Source: Beroe forskalii (taxonomy: Eukaryota > Ctenophora > Nuda > Beroida > Beroidae). Taken from it: a DNA stretch of 64,000 nucleotides. Position 1 is the first letter of the stretch. Each line of letters opens with the position of its first letter. Below are positions 33,101-43,601 of the stretch, one piece after another. The notes under the pieces were generated by a model, which saw nothing but the letters and a program-made list of their open reading frames with translations, was not told the DNA's origin and searched no databases. The stretch is from the NCBI GenBank assembly GCA_011033025.1, contig WFMF01000105.1, positions 248,001 through 312,000 on the forward strand, written 5' to 3'. The translations under genes and the position numbers were made by a program.

Positions 33101-36100
33101 TACCCCATCTGCCCCCAACTCCACAAAGACCACTTCCCCAGTCTCTAAAGTCAGGAACTTCTTCTCCCTCACAAAGCTGGAGTCCCCTAGGTAAGCTGAG
33201 TAGTAGAGTGCGTGGGGCAGGAAGGAGACAGTGTAGAGCACCCCGATCAGGATCACTGTCACGATCCCCTGCCATTGTCGAGCCCATTGTCGGGTGGAGA
33301 CCGCCGGGCGTCGGATGTGTTGTTTCCGAGCTATCACCACCAAGCAACCGGTGGTTACCATGACAACGCACGTGGGTAGGATTATCACCAGGGTGAGACA
33401 GAGCGGCGCCAGCCACCGCCACACTGGCGCTGTGTAGGCGTACATCGTCACCATCACCCGGTAATCGAAGTAGAAGTCGTCGGGGTTAACGAGGAACTGA
33501 CAGGCTGGCCACACGGCGGATATCACCCAGAACCCTGAGACAGCAGCGTGACATTGGGCAGTGGTGGAGGGGCCCCAGACCTTGCCTAGAGGGTCGGAGA
33601 CACTGATCAACTTAGCAACATTGAGTCCGCAGACCAGGACAGAGCCACTCAGCGCAAAGAGCACCCCCAGATACACCCTAACGTAGGCCAAACCCTCGCC
33701 CAGCACCCACTTTCCAGCAATATACGACACGAAACCAGGGATGTAGGAGAACACAACGTTCCCAATGTCACACACAGCGATGTGCTGGATGAAAGCCACC
33801 GTTATTTTGTCAAGTTTTATGGCATGGTGCTTGGTGGTGGCCAGGAGGATGATGGAGTTGCCTGCGAGAGCGACAATGATGTACAGGATGCTGTAGGTAT
33901 AGACTGTAGCGATTTGGGGGGCAGTGTGAGCGAAGAGCAGAGTTTTGTTGTTAGATGCAATCATTCTGAGCTGCGAGAGATGACGGTATCATAGATAATC
34001 CATATGTGTGAAGATGCATAGATCGATCAAGGGACTGATTAGGACGTGCATTGTTCAGTGCGCACAATTTACTTTTCACAGAATTTCAGTGAAAAGTGCA
34101 GTATTTTAAGGCGTTTTCATAGATCGATCCATGTGCACACATATAGATAACAAATATCAATAGTGGATTGATCACACCAAATCCGTTGATTAAAACTCAA
34201 GAACTTAGAAGCTGCTTCTTATTTCGTCGCAAACTATATCTAGGAAAATTGATCTAATATTTTCCCCATGAAAGGTACTACAAGAGACAATTGCAGATCA
34301 GTAAACCAAAAGATATAAAAGATTCCCGAAACACAAAACTCTTATGCAAACGATGTCCCCAGGAGTAATTCGTAAAATAAATGCACCGGTGACATAATTT
34401 CGGGAATGAATATTGTGGTAACCATACTTATGTATAGGATGATCAGAAAGCTTATTACGTTTCGAGGTACAAGAAATCCCTTTTTTCACTTTTCATGATG
34501 TAACAAGATCCTGAAAATCTTAAGGCGTTTACTTAGCTACTATATGTCTGTTTTCATAACTTATCGGCTTAAAATACTATGCATTATAAAGATTGGGGAA
34601 TATAGAATTTAAACAATGAATTTGAGATTCCATGCAATTTCTTGTAGCTATCCAAATCAAGAAGTGCCACATCTGAAGTGACATGATGCAAGCCCTTTTA
34701 TCCTTTTATGCACCACATTTCGATGCAATAGATTAAGCAGACAAGTTGCAAACACCGAAACGCAAGATGTGGATTGTGGAAATAATAGAAACACGATTGT
34801 GGAAATAAAAAAGTTGAAACACAAATGGAAACAGGAAGGAAAAGGAAAAAGGAAATGCAAAAAATGGAGTCACACATTGGAATGACTATGACATGATAAA
34901 AATGTCAAACGTGATGTAAAGTTTCTTTACGTAACAAATGAGATTTACGTACGAAATGAATGAGAATATGAGAAGTACGTACATAACTGAAAGTAAATTT
35001 ACTTACATAACTGAAAGTAAATTTACGTGCATAACTGAAAGTAAATTTACGTACCTTGACATGTATGACTCTGATTTTGAAGTAAGCCCCCGCCTTGTCG
35101 AAGGCAGGATGGGCCGTGATGGGACACACGATGTTCGGCTTCTCGATGCCCTTAAACTCTCTAGCGTAGTCCCGGTGCGCTTTCATCGACATCAGAATAG
35201 ACTCAGTTCCTGAGGCATAGACGTAACTGATTACAACTCACGTATCAGTTATATCGTTTAAACTTCAAATCAAGAAGTTAGTTCAGATTATTATTTGAAA
35301 TTAACATTGTTTTCTTGAGGCGGAAAGGGAGCAAGGTAATGAGATTCGCTGTCTAACTTACTTCGAAGAGCTTTCGAGATATACTTACCGCCACTGGTGA
35401 CACTGCCGCAGGGTGAACCAGGATGGTTGAACATTTGGCCGATCATCGCCACACACTCAGCCTCCATTTTCCGGACATCTTTAAAGCAGTCCACGTGAAG
35501 TGGGTTAGTCCAGCAGAACTTCTTGTAAACCTGGGAAGGAATGTTCAAATTCATTAACCACACGAACTAACAACCTCTTTTAGTTGTTACTCATTAACCA
35601 CACACCAACTAACAACCCACTCAAAGTAACCACCCAGTACCCCCACCCCCTACCTAACACCCCTCACCCACCTCTCCCAGTAGATCGTTTTTGTCCTCCT
35701 CAGCGCAGTAGACAGTCCCCGAGCACCTCCCCTCCTGCCACACCACATCGTTCAGGGCGTTGTTCTTGTCTATCTGACTCCAGAGGTCGGTGTCAGATAG
35801 CCCGGCATCAGGAAGACACGTCTGGTAGGTGTGTCCTGGAGGGAGGAGATGTTGCGATCATCAAGATGGCATTGACTAATGAAAATCTATTGTAATTAAG
35901 CGCAAAACAACGAAATCATGTGGCACCCTGCTGTAGATAAATCAAATTTAACAACTTTCCGATAAAATCGAAAGAATTAATATATTACTGTTTTCTTTGT
36001 AAAACGTACCTTCTGGTAGGACCCAGGGACCATCGTTGGCCATGTCAGCTTTAGTTTTATCAACCTTTTCTTTGATGATAGCCCCCACTATGGGCGCTCG

Positions 36101-36549
36101 GCGGGCCATCTTAAACAGGCCTTTCTTCAGCCGCGACAAAATGGGCTCGTCTTGAATCAAGAAGTTGAGGATGGCTTCGGACATAAGGGTCAGGGCAACG
36201 GTCACCAACATTACCTGCCAAATCCCTTCGATGAAGTCTCAGGCATTTAGCTATTATATGTACTTAAGTAAGCTGTGTAAGTGTAACGAACCACCGCGGA
36301 AGCATTTTTATATTAGAATTTTAACCCGAAAATGAGGCAAGGTGAAGGAGGAACGAAAAATCGTCAAAAAAAGGTGCCACATTTTACGTGAAATCTGTGC
36401 AAAGAACTTACCTGCCATATCTCGTACTGTTTAAACTCGTTGTTAACGGATGTTTTGAAGAAAGTGAAGTAGCCATAGAGGGACATACATATCGTATTGA
36501 AGTAGGGATTATCTGTCAATGTTAACACTGGAGGCGGATCTTCGGCCAT
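27123..36549 (-). CDS. SGPL1: Sphingosine-1-phosphate lyase
   Basis: A PLP enzyme that irreversibly cleaves sphingosine-1-phosphate to hexadecenal and phosphoethanolamine, normally in the ER membrane with the active site facing the cytosol. Eleven exons, all phases consistent: 36412-36549, 36010-36214, 35672-35835, 35389-35530, 35055-35209, 32093-32225, 31345-31521, 30615-30757, 27754-27954, 27352-27511 and 27123-27192, giving about 560 residues (human 568). Exon 1 starts MAEDPPPVL; a membrane segment ([19 protein letters not shown]) is in exon 2; SGTVY in exon 3; SVTSGGTESIL spans exons 4-5; HVDACLGGF and the PLP lysine in DTHKYGY are in exon 7; [15 protein letters not shown] in exon 8; the C-terminus is YYSTKPSNS. 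The intron after exon 8 begins GC (GC-AG type). Two GPCR genes lie inside introns on the same strand. Several introns hold splice-site-anchored minisatellites. Confidence 0.95.
27496..27626 (-). repeat. Triplicated 3' splice site of SGPL1 exon 10
   Basis: On the gene strand the exon begins AG|GTATTCACATCGCCCTG (27,495-27,511). Diverged copies AG|GTATTCACATCGCCCTGAAC (about 27,540-27,558) and AG|GTTTTCAAATCGTCCTGAAC (about 27,604-27,624) lie upstream in the intron, about 45-65 bp apart. Each includes the AG acceptor. Confidence 0.85.
28800..29699 (-). CDS. Seven-transmembrane (rhodopsin-like) receptor nested in an SGPL1 intron
   Basis: An intronless 299-residue frame with seven hydrophobic segments. 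The helix 1 motif reads GDSIIL (usual GN changed to GD), helix 2 has MAVCDLL, the helix 3 end is [10 protein letters not shown] with no D/ERY, and helix 7 is [13 protein letters not shown] in place of NPxxY. A possible N-glycosylation site (NVSFTNYT) is at the N-terminus. It lies in the intron after SGPL1 exon 8, on the same strand. It is a paralog of the GPCR at 32,810-33,964 (shared VCD, DxxxxxY and NSFRxF/RSFREF features). The ligand is unknown. Replacement of the DRY and NPxxY switches could mean atypical G-protein coupling. Nothing in the sequence shows that it senses sphingolipid. Confidence 0.85.
   Translation of the reverse strand: MNVSFTNYTEFGIHNQAARYCWISFYLFVILSSFLGDSIILVASIKYDAFKLHKAIVTIMQHMAVCDLLNSFSVVLYLATLISERNNLGSFLCSVSGYLPYFSYAACFYFTAALTSIKLLIVQYPMHAHLWTKSKAHIACGIIWIYSLTLPILCLFIDKDDVEFNYIWYSCMYRFSAEAWTIWRPFFGGSVIVVPNIVVLVTTTWLIVIALRATNRVGEKIKWQGLMTVIATAVVYCLSVLPTGLVQVFEQFIQDPMLYVQFFRAAFTIININVMANFYVYSLTVRSFREFLRQKAALI
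30905..31344 (-). repeat. ~70-bp minisatellite anchored at the SGPL1 exon 7 donor
   Basis: On the plus strand, units contain CACCACTAGACTATATCCAC and CCCACCTGTACAGTGTACAC. The exon 7 5' splice site on the gene strand is GTGTACAG|GTGAG, and the repeat contains ACTGTACAG|GTGGG three times. The array starts at the splice site and runs into the intron, becoming CACC/CACT-rich low complexity. Confidence 0.85.
31660..32092 (-). repeat. ~75-bp minisatellite anchored at the SGPL1 exon 6 donor
   Basis: About five units with CGCCCAACATCCCATCCAAT, AGTTCTCTGCCTCACCC and CCCCCTCACCCTTTACCCC on the plus strand. The real 5' splice site on the gene strand is CCAG|GTGAGGCAGAGAAGTGG. Every unit repeats GGGTGAGGCAGAGAACT, so the donor-like GGTGAGG is carried in each copy, with the first unit being the intron start itself. 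Confidence 0.9.
32810..33964 (-). CDS. Seven-transmembrane (rhodopsin-like) receptor nested in an SGPL1 intron
   Basis: An intronless 384-residue frame with seven hydrophobic helices: helix 1 [13 protein letters not shown], helix 2 HIAVCDIGN, the helix 3 end [15 protein letters not shown] (no D/ERY), and helix 7 [18 protein letters not shown] in place of NPxxY. A 60-residue Arg/Ser-rich cytoplasmic tail follows. An N-terminal NKT sequon is possible. It sits in the intron between SGPL1 exons 5 and 6 on the same strand, and is a paralog of the receptor at 28,800-29,699. Lack of introns in both suggests retrocopying or a family that is intronless by habit. The ligand is unknown. Confidence 0.86.
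   Translation of the reverse strand: MIASNNKTLLFAHTAPQIATVYTYSILYIIVALAGNSIILLATTKHHAIKLDKITVAFIQHIAVCDIGNVVFSYIPGFVSYIAGKWVLGEGLAYVRVYLGVLFALSGSVLVCGLNVAKLISVSDPLGKVWGPSTTAQCHAAVSGFWVISAVWPACQFLVNPDDFYFDYRVMVTMYAYTAPVWRWLAPLCLTLVIILPTCVVMVTTGCLVVIARKQHIRRPAVSTRQWARQWQGIVTVILIGVLYTVSFLPHALYYSAYLGDSSFVREKKFLTLETGEVVFVELGADGVPLSGVLYTTLCSLGNMSITISNWANFFVYFASINSFRKFVRCWVRALFCGPSAVNRPARGNLSREFLSCDGYLNSGASKDTRSNALPRHARICKTY
34965..35054 (-). repeat. ~27-bp tandem repeat at the SGPL1 exon 5 donor
   Basis: The intron begins GTACGTAAATTTACTTTCAG on the gene strand. The unit (AC)GTAAATTTACTTTCAGTTAT recurs three times, followed by degenerate TACGTAAAT scraps. Each unit carries both a donor-like GTAAAT and an acceptor-like TTTACTTTCAG. 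Confidence 0.88.
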
Positions 36550-37762
36550 AGCTCAACGAGGAAAATGTGAGATATAAGGAATTGGGAAAAGATATTAAAG
36601 GAAACGATATACTAAAAAACGATATTAAAAGCTTGTGACACCATCTGATGTGTATAAATTCTAGACTTTCTGAAGTATGGCACGCCCAGAAAATCACGTT
36701 ATTATGTTTCGGTAGTAGGGCTGCCGGTTCAATTATACAATTTTACATCAAAAACGCGCACTGCGCGCGACCAACAAAGAAGGAATCACAAATTTGTCTT
36801 CGCGCCGTCCAACATTCACGCACATTTTCTGCGTGCCATTATCGGAATCTCGTGAAAATGCGGTGAGGTCCAACGGAATGTTAAAAATAACAAAACAAGC
36901 CTAAAACGCCGTTCGTTCAATGAAACGTAGATTTCATTCGTATAAACTTATCATTTATCTTAACGATTCCCGGATAATCAGAGTACATTTTATCGCTTCA
37001 TAGTGCACTTAAACGTTGACAAACGAGTGATTCTGCATTCTGGCTATGATTATCAAGTTCAGGATGAAATAACTGGCGAAATTTTCCTCAAACAGTGACT
37101 TACCGGTTTCCTGTGTATTTTACATTAAATCTCGTAATCACTGTCAGTAAGTTAACACGCGATTTGGACTCGGGCAGAACTATAAATCTTGATAACGGGA
37201 TTTTGTTTATTTGTCGAAATTTTCGTGAAATAATGGTTAAAAGAACATTTAAGATCAAATGCTTAACTTTCTTGCAACTGGTTTGGAGTCATAAGTGTGA
37301 GAAACTTATTGATAATCACTGAAAATAAATCGATAAAAGATCGAAGCAATATCGAGAGTTGATTTCATGCTTAAAAATTCCTTTAAAATAAAGAAGAAAA
37401 ACATGAGAAATGTCAGTATTGAATGACAAATATAAATTTGAAAATACATCGATTGTCGCCCATTAGGTCGTATGCTGCCTGAATGTCCACCTTTGAGGAG
37501 ACCATTCAGGAGGAAAGACTTTAGGGAGAAAAGCTCGATTGTATAGAACTAGCAGAGTTGTCAATAAAATTATGAAATTAATACAACGCTCCAATAATAT
37601 TTTAGCAGCTCCACGAAAATACCTCAAATGGAACCCAAATTAAATGCTTCTGCCAGGAGCATGATTAATTCGTTAATACAGTAATAACATGATTATGTAT
37701 TGAACTTTAGCACCACACGTGTACAAAAAGAAAGAACCACCATCCAACAAACCTTACACATA

Positions 37763-38497
37763 TCACGAAGTAAAGAGTCCAGCCCACGTGCATGTAGGAC
37801 CCTGCATGTAGATATTGCTGGACGCTGTTTTCCTCTTCTTCCTCTTCACCCTCAGATCATCAGGATGCGTGATGAGGTAGTCCAGGGGGTCCACCACCTC
37901 AGGGCTAGCCCACGTGCAGTCATCCCGCCCTGGTATCAACTGAATGGACGTGCTGGACAGCACTACTTGCCTGCTCAAGCTGTTCAGCACTTCGTTCCTC
38001 TGCCTGGCCCTGGCTTCCCGGAGACTGGAGTACGCGGAGACAGGGAGGTTGTAGGTGGGTGTTTTGATGTAGGTGTGTGGCTGGGGGAAGGGTAGGTTCA
38101 GGTGATCAGGGATGTAGGATGGCTGGGTCAGCGGTGTGGTTATCTTAACGACTGTCGGGGGTTTCTCGGGAGGCTGAACTGCAATGTTTGGTAGTTTCGG
38201 TAGGGTTTTGGTTAGGTGAACGTTCTGCAAGTCAATGCCACACTCGCCAATACCACTCAACACATCGTAGAATGAAGGAGTTGTTCGACCAGCATGGTTT
38301 GTTAGCACAGTTGCTTTTGTGGCAATGTTGTTGATGAAACTGACGACAAGTTCAGTTAAAATAGATAAGCATGGTGGTGATACAGACTGCCAATCACATG
38401 ATCTCATTATTTGAGCGACAAACTTATCAAGGTACACATCGTGTAAAACAGGGGGAAATCTTTTGTTTCCACATATTTTACTGGTGCTGCTTTTCAT
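37763..38497 (-). CDS. TAF8: TFIID subunit 8 (TAF8), copy 2
   Basis: An intact 244-residue frame with the same architecture as copy 1: an N-terminal histone fold for TAF10 pairing, then the TAF8-specific PHTYIKTPTY block, then a basic KRKKRK tail. It differs from the other copy at three residues. Both copies keep open frames and identical core motifs, so both may be functional. The SGPL1 promoter region lies about 1.2 kb to its left. The UPF0390 gene lies about 0.5 kb upstream on the same strand. Confidence 0.9.
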   Translation of the reverse strand: MKSSTSKICGNKRFPPVLHDVYLDKFVAQIMRSCDWQSVSPPCLSILTELVVSFINNIATKATVLTNHAGRTTPSFYDVLSGIGECGIDLQNVHLTKTLPKLPNIAVQPPEKPPTVVKITTPLTQPSYIPDHLNLPFPQPHTYIKTPTYNLPVSAYSSLREARARQRNEVLNSLSRQVVLSSTSIQLIPGRDDCTWASPEVVDPLDYLITHPDDLRVKRKKRKTASSNIYMQGPTCTWAGLFTS

Positions 38498-38977
38498 AGC
38501 ATCAAGCGGTTCAAGGGGTACTTCTCATTTTCATTCCTCAAATTTTTTGTATGATTAGTAAAACATTTCAGATAGGAGTGTTGAAGCTGGAGCAGTCACA
38601 AAAATCAAAACCATCCAGTTCTTGTTTGAATAAAAGTGCACCATCGAATCAAAATTTTTAGATATTTGACCCAAAACAAAGAATTAAAATGAGTCATTAA
38701 AATGAGTCAATAGTAGTTTAGATATAATTTGTAAGTTTGAGGTTCATAATTTTATGCCCCAGACCATGACCATACCTTAATAAGATCACACGTATAAAAT
38801 TGATAATGGAATAAATTTTATGATTCATTCTATTCATCAATACAAAATAAGCAGTTATTTTAGGTGGGTGATTAAAAGAAAGTAGGTATATATTGGATTC
38901 ATAATCAACAATTATGAACTCCAAATAAAATAAGTATCAAATGAAATTAGTTAAAGGACATAAAAATCAAAATCAAA

Positions 38978-39247
38978 TTATTTCTTTTGTTTCTCTTGCT
39001 TTTTCTTAGACTCTGTCATCAAGGCTTTCTTCACAAGAGCAAACTTATGAGTGTCATTGGTCATTGCTTTGTTCAAAGCTTCTTCAATATTTGAATTTAT
39101 TCCCTTTTGAATTTGTTTCTTAACAGCTTGCTCCTGCTGTTTGACATTCTTTTTTGGTGCAATCACCAGAGGCCCTTTCTTGACTTTTCTTATTGGCTTC
39201 TTCTTAGTTGCCTTAGGCTTTGAAAGCTTTTTAAGACCTTGGGCCAT
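38978..39247 (-). CDS. UPF0390 / Leydig cell tumor 10 kDa protein homolog, copy 2
   Basis: An 89-residue, lysine-rich small protein with a MAQGLKKLSKPKATKKKP start and a GPLVIAPKKNVKQQEQ core. The core fits the family consensus VIAPKK followed by a Gln/Lys-rich stretch better than the first copy does. The C-terminal half, NIEEALNKAMTNDTHKFALVKKAL, is predicted helical. No internal breaks. Likely nuclear or nucleolar, as in the human member; molecular role unknown. Confidence 0.85.
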   Translation of the reverse strand: MAQGLKKLSKPKATKKKPIRKVKKGPLVIAPKKNVKQQEQAVKKQIQKGINSNIEEALNKAMTNDTHKFALVKKALMTESKKKQEKQKK

Positions 39248-39704
39248 TGATCCATTAAGTTCCTCAAATAGTTAATTTATGAAAAGAAAATATAAATATG
39301 AAAATCCACTATCATGAAATTTAGATGATTCAATCTATAGACAGAATTCAATTAACACTGGTACATAATGCCATAGATAAATTGTACATTGACATGCCCA
39401 ATGGAGCTAAATCAAATGATCTATACAACACAAGGAACTTAATAAACTTGCAAGGCTGCACCAGCTTATACATATGAGTGGAGATTGTTCGAAAAAGAGG
39501 GCTTGATAACTTAAGATACTAACAATCACACTTGCAACTCTAGATAACAGTATGTTTCTGTGTAAAGAGTTGCACACAAGTGTTGGTATATAATGTTATT
39601 GAGCACTCTGTATTGAATGATCTGCACACATAGTACATACATTACTAAGACTGGAGAATTAATTGAAGACTGGAGGCTTGACATAGACTTATGGAATGAG
39701 TTTC

Positions 39705-40830
39705 TTCTCTAGAATCAGGGAGACTCTCTCAGGATCCTTGAGTCTTCCCAAGGATCAAGGAGACTCTCTCGGGATCAGAGTCTTCCCAATGATCAAGGAG
39801 ACCCTCTCAGGATGAAGGAGACTCTCTCAGGATCAAGAAGACTCTCCCAGAATCAAGGAGATTCTCCCAGAATCAAGGAAATTCTCCAAGGATCAAGGAA
39901 ACTCCCTCAAGATCAAAGAGACTCTCTAAGAATTGAAGAGACTCTCTTAGGATCATTGAGTCTTCCTTAGGAGTAGAATCAGGGTGACTCTCTCAGGATC
40001 AAGGAGACTCCCTCGTGATCATGGAGACTCTTCCAGGATCAAGGAGACTCTCCAAGGATCAATAAGACTCTCAGTATCAACGAGATTCTCTCAGGATCAA
40101 GGAGACTCCCTCAGGATCATTAAGTCTTGCCTAGGACTAGGACCAGTGAGACTCTTTCAGGATCATGGACAATTTTGCAGGATCAGGGATCTTGTCCTAC
40201 AATCAAAGAATGTGCCTTCTGATGAAGGAGTGCAGTCTAGATGGAATGGAGAGTCTGTCCCAAGATAGAGGAGCCTTCACCATGTTCAAGGATTCTTTTA
40301 CAGTATCAAGAGGTGCACTCCAGGATGAATGAGTGTATCACAATATCAAGGAGGCTATCCCAGGCCAGAATCAAGGAGATTCTTCTACGATGAAGAATTC
40401 AATCCCAGGAACAAGGAATCAGTCATAAAATGAAGGAGTGTATCCAGGGATGAAGGAGTCTTTTAAATTAAGGAGTCTTTCCCAGGATCATGGAGTCTCC
40501 CCCAGGATCAATGAAAATTTTCCAGGAATAAGGAGACAATTCAATTCGATTCAATTATCAATTTTACAGCAAAAATTGACATATATTTTTCTCTGAGTTA
40601 TACAATGAAGCATCTGGCATGTGCTGAGTTTATCCTAGGATAAAGGAGAATATGCCAGGCCAGGATCAAGGAGACTCTTCTAGGATCAAGTATTCCATTC
40701 CAGGTACAAGAATCAGACCTATGATCAATGAATCTATTACAGGACCATCAGGGCTTTCCCAGGGTCAGGGAGACTCTTCCAGGATCAAAGTGGATCTCCC
40801 AGGCTCAAGGATTCAGTCCCAGGATCATGT
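39705..40830. repeat. ~20-bp minisatellite (copy 2)
   Basis: Units near AGGATCAAGGAGACTCTCTC from 39,705 to about 40,535, then a spacer that includes the empty site of the copy-1 MITE (about 40,616), then outlier units at 40,640-40,830. It matches the arrays at 6,905-7,650 and 8,578-8,765. Confidence 0.9.
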
Positions 40831-41932
40831 CATGTGACATGTGTGTATGTAAGTATGTTGAACTGATAGCTGAGGTGTTTTGAAGCATAAGAAAGGTTTC
40901 ATGATTTGGAGAGCTCATCCATAATCCAAGCTTGATACTTAAAAAGATGACAGACAGGCCTATCCTAAGTCAAGGTATCTTGGTAATCTGGAGCACATAA
41001 ATTAAAAAGTAATCTAACACATGCAGATAGCATGATATTCAGACTGACCAAATCAACATTTAACAAATGAATTTAAAACTGATCAATGTGCATGCCAATT
41101 TAATTTGCACTATTAATATTTGCAGTAAAATAACTGGCTTGAAATTGAAACAAAATTGCCAAAATGATAACATAATAACTTTTCAATAAAATATTTCATA
41201 AAATTATTAAAATTTTCAATGCATATTGCAATGATAGACACGAGAGTGCGCGGCGCGGCAAATTATTGGACTTCAAATCACTTGCTAGCTAACCGTTGCC
41301 TGTCCCAATTCTGCGAGTCGGGGCGCGCGCAGGGGGCCAGGCAACCCTCGTGCGCGCGGCGCGGTGCAACGTTCCCCATTTGGACGTCACCTTTGCACTT
41401 TCGATGTCATGTCAAGCACTAGAAGTTACAAATTGACTATCATTTTTAAATATATTATCAAAAATCTCTCAATATACCTAGTTCCTTCTTCCTGTTGCTA
41501 TATTATTGAATATGTGGCTACGAAACAGAGTTTCAGCCATGACTTCCTGATGAGGGTCATGTCAGTGAGTTAAATTAATTCTTTTGCCATCCTTCATAGC
41601 AATCAAAAACGACCTTGAAAGCTTTTTCAGTCTAATTGTTCAAACCGATTGTAGTTTCAACGCAACATATCAATTGACCAAGAATTTGCGATTGGTAAAC
41701 ATGTATACCCCTGCCATGCCTGTTTGTGTTATGCAGCACACTTCTTCAGAACAGGAAACGTGTTTTGTGCATATGCTCACCTATGCAGGCTTAGGAAAAT
41801 TTGCATGCATATCACTTGGGGTCAATGATATTTGGTATTCTTATATTTGGTCTTCTTATATTGTATTGTATATTAGGTTTCATTTGGCATGATATTTAGG
41901 TATAGCATTTCATTCCTGAGTATACTTTAGCA

Positions 41933-42024
41933 TTGCTAAACACGTATATCCCTGTCTGCGTTGCGCGGCGCGCGTCCCGTAGGGAAGCGCCGCGCGCGTA
42001 CACACACCTATGCGGGCTTAGGAA
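41933..42024. mobile_element. 92-bp GC-rich insert with 9-bp target duplication
   Basis: Present only in copy 2, flanked by ACTTTAGCA at 41,924-41,932 and 42,025-42,033. It begins TTGCTAAACACGTATATCCC and ends GCGGGCTTAGGAA. A close relative lies at 24,456-24,522 and an older one at 10,043-10,150 (and copy-2 41,693-41,800). It is a short dispersed repeat that has moved recently. Confidence 0.75.
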
Positions 42025-42092
42025 ACTTTAGCAAATCTAAGCAATAATTCCCATTTTGCACTTTTGAATATTTGCATTTGATTAAATTCAAT

Positions 42093-43140
42093 CTCACTAA
42101 GACATGACTCACTGAAATGCACCATTGCAAAGTTGATTGAACAGGTGTGCAAAGATACAGTATTGGAACCAAGCCTAATACCTGTAACCACTGAGCAGCT
42201 GCAAAGTGGGACAGATGTTAGTGATGGGGCTAGGCTAGACGAGTAGTACTAGAGGTTTCTGGACGCCTTTGGATAGAGCATTTACAGATATAAGGGTACT
42301 ACACCCACAAGCTCAATCCAATGCGAACACAAGCCTTTTCCAGATGTATAAGAGACATGAGGTTGAGAAGAAGAACAAATACAATGATAGAGTGATTCAG
42401 ATTGAAAAGGCTACATTCACCACTAGTTTTCAGCACAACTGGTGGGATGGGCAACGAGGCAGCAAGGTTTCTGAAGCACCTGGCTGTGAAACTCAGTAAT
42501 AAATCAGGACAATCATACAGTGATACTGTTGCCTTTGTGAGATGCCGCTTAAGATTTGACCTTCTTAAGACATGTGTCATTTCACTTCGAGGTTACAGGG
42601 GTAAGCCAAGAGCCACAGCAGTAGAAATGGAGACACTGGACCTCAATCTCATACCAAAAGCAGAGTATTACCTGAACTTGGATCTAGTGTCAGCCAACAA
42701 GAATCATTGGTCAGCATGGAATTATGAACATCTTTTGAACTCTTAAGTTTTATGGTGCCAGCTGTTCTTTTAACATAAGTTCATACATACTGTTTTTTAA
42801 TTTTCATACAGTGGGCTGTAGACACAGCTAATTTTTTTCGCATGATTCACCATTGGTAACATTTTTTTCTTGTTTGTATGTTCATGTGAATCTGACCGTT
42901 TTTGGCATTTTCATTCCTTATTGGGGCTATTTTAATGACAGGGATTGTTTTTTTAAACACTTGGATAATTTATAATGATCAGGACTTATGATATATTTTT
43001 TATTTTACTTTTTTACTTTTTAAACTTAAATTATATTGATGATGCTTTGTGAAATTGTGATACACTATTGGTGATGCACCTCTAGTGCTTTCTCAGAATA
43101 TATTTATATTATTCCATTCTCTTCGGAGATTTTTCAAAAA
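42093..43140 (+). pseudogene. Decayed retroelement-type ORF fragment
   Basis: Present only in copy 2. The frame at 42,269 (DIRVLHPQAQSNANTSLFQM, YKRHEVEKKNKYNDRV) is shifted by an indel near 42,420 into FTPLVFSTTGGMGNEAARFL, then SDTVAFVRCRLRFDLLKTC and SLRGYRG. This block resembles a C-terminal segment seen in abundant transposon-borne reverse-transcriptase ORFs of cnidarians and other invertebrates (from general knowledge, not searched). No upstream reverse transcriptase part is present. The 3' part is AT-rich non-coding sequence. It is non-functional because of truncation and frameshift. Confidence 0.65.
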
Positions 43141-43601
43141 AATTCAATTCAACTATAAATTTTACAACTCAGCAGACAATATATACTTCTTCTCAATCTG
43201 GCATTATGAAAGACACCTCTCATGTTGTGCTGAGGGAGAAGCCCATGCCATTACACACTTTTTCGAGCTAGTTGGGGTCAAGGCCCCCTTAGAATTTTCT
43301 TGGGGGCCTTTGGAAGCTGAGGGGGGGGGGGCTAAATTTTCATTACCGAATTTTGCATAAAAATACAACTGTTTTCTGTTTGCTTTGATTCCGAAAAGAT
43401 TTCAACAAAACTTCAGTTTTAAACTTTACAACTTTCAACAAAACTTCAGTTTTAAACTTCAGTTTTAAACTTTACAACACTACTTTATACAATCAAATTT
43501 GAGGACCCCAAACTGTTGTTTACCTTGCCAATTTCTATCTATGGATGATTGCCACAGACTAGCTTCCATTCACCTAGGCTAGATCTCTTTCTTAACTTCA
43601 A

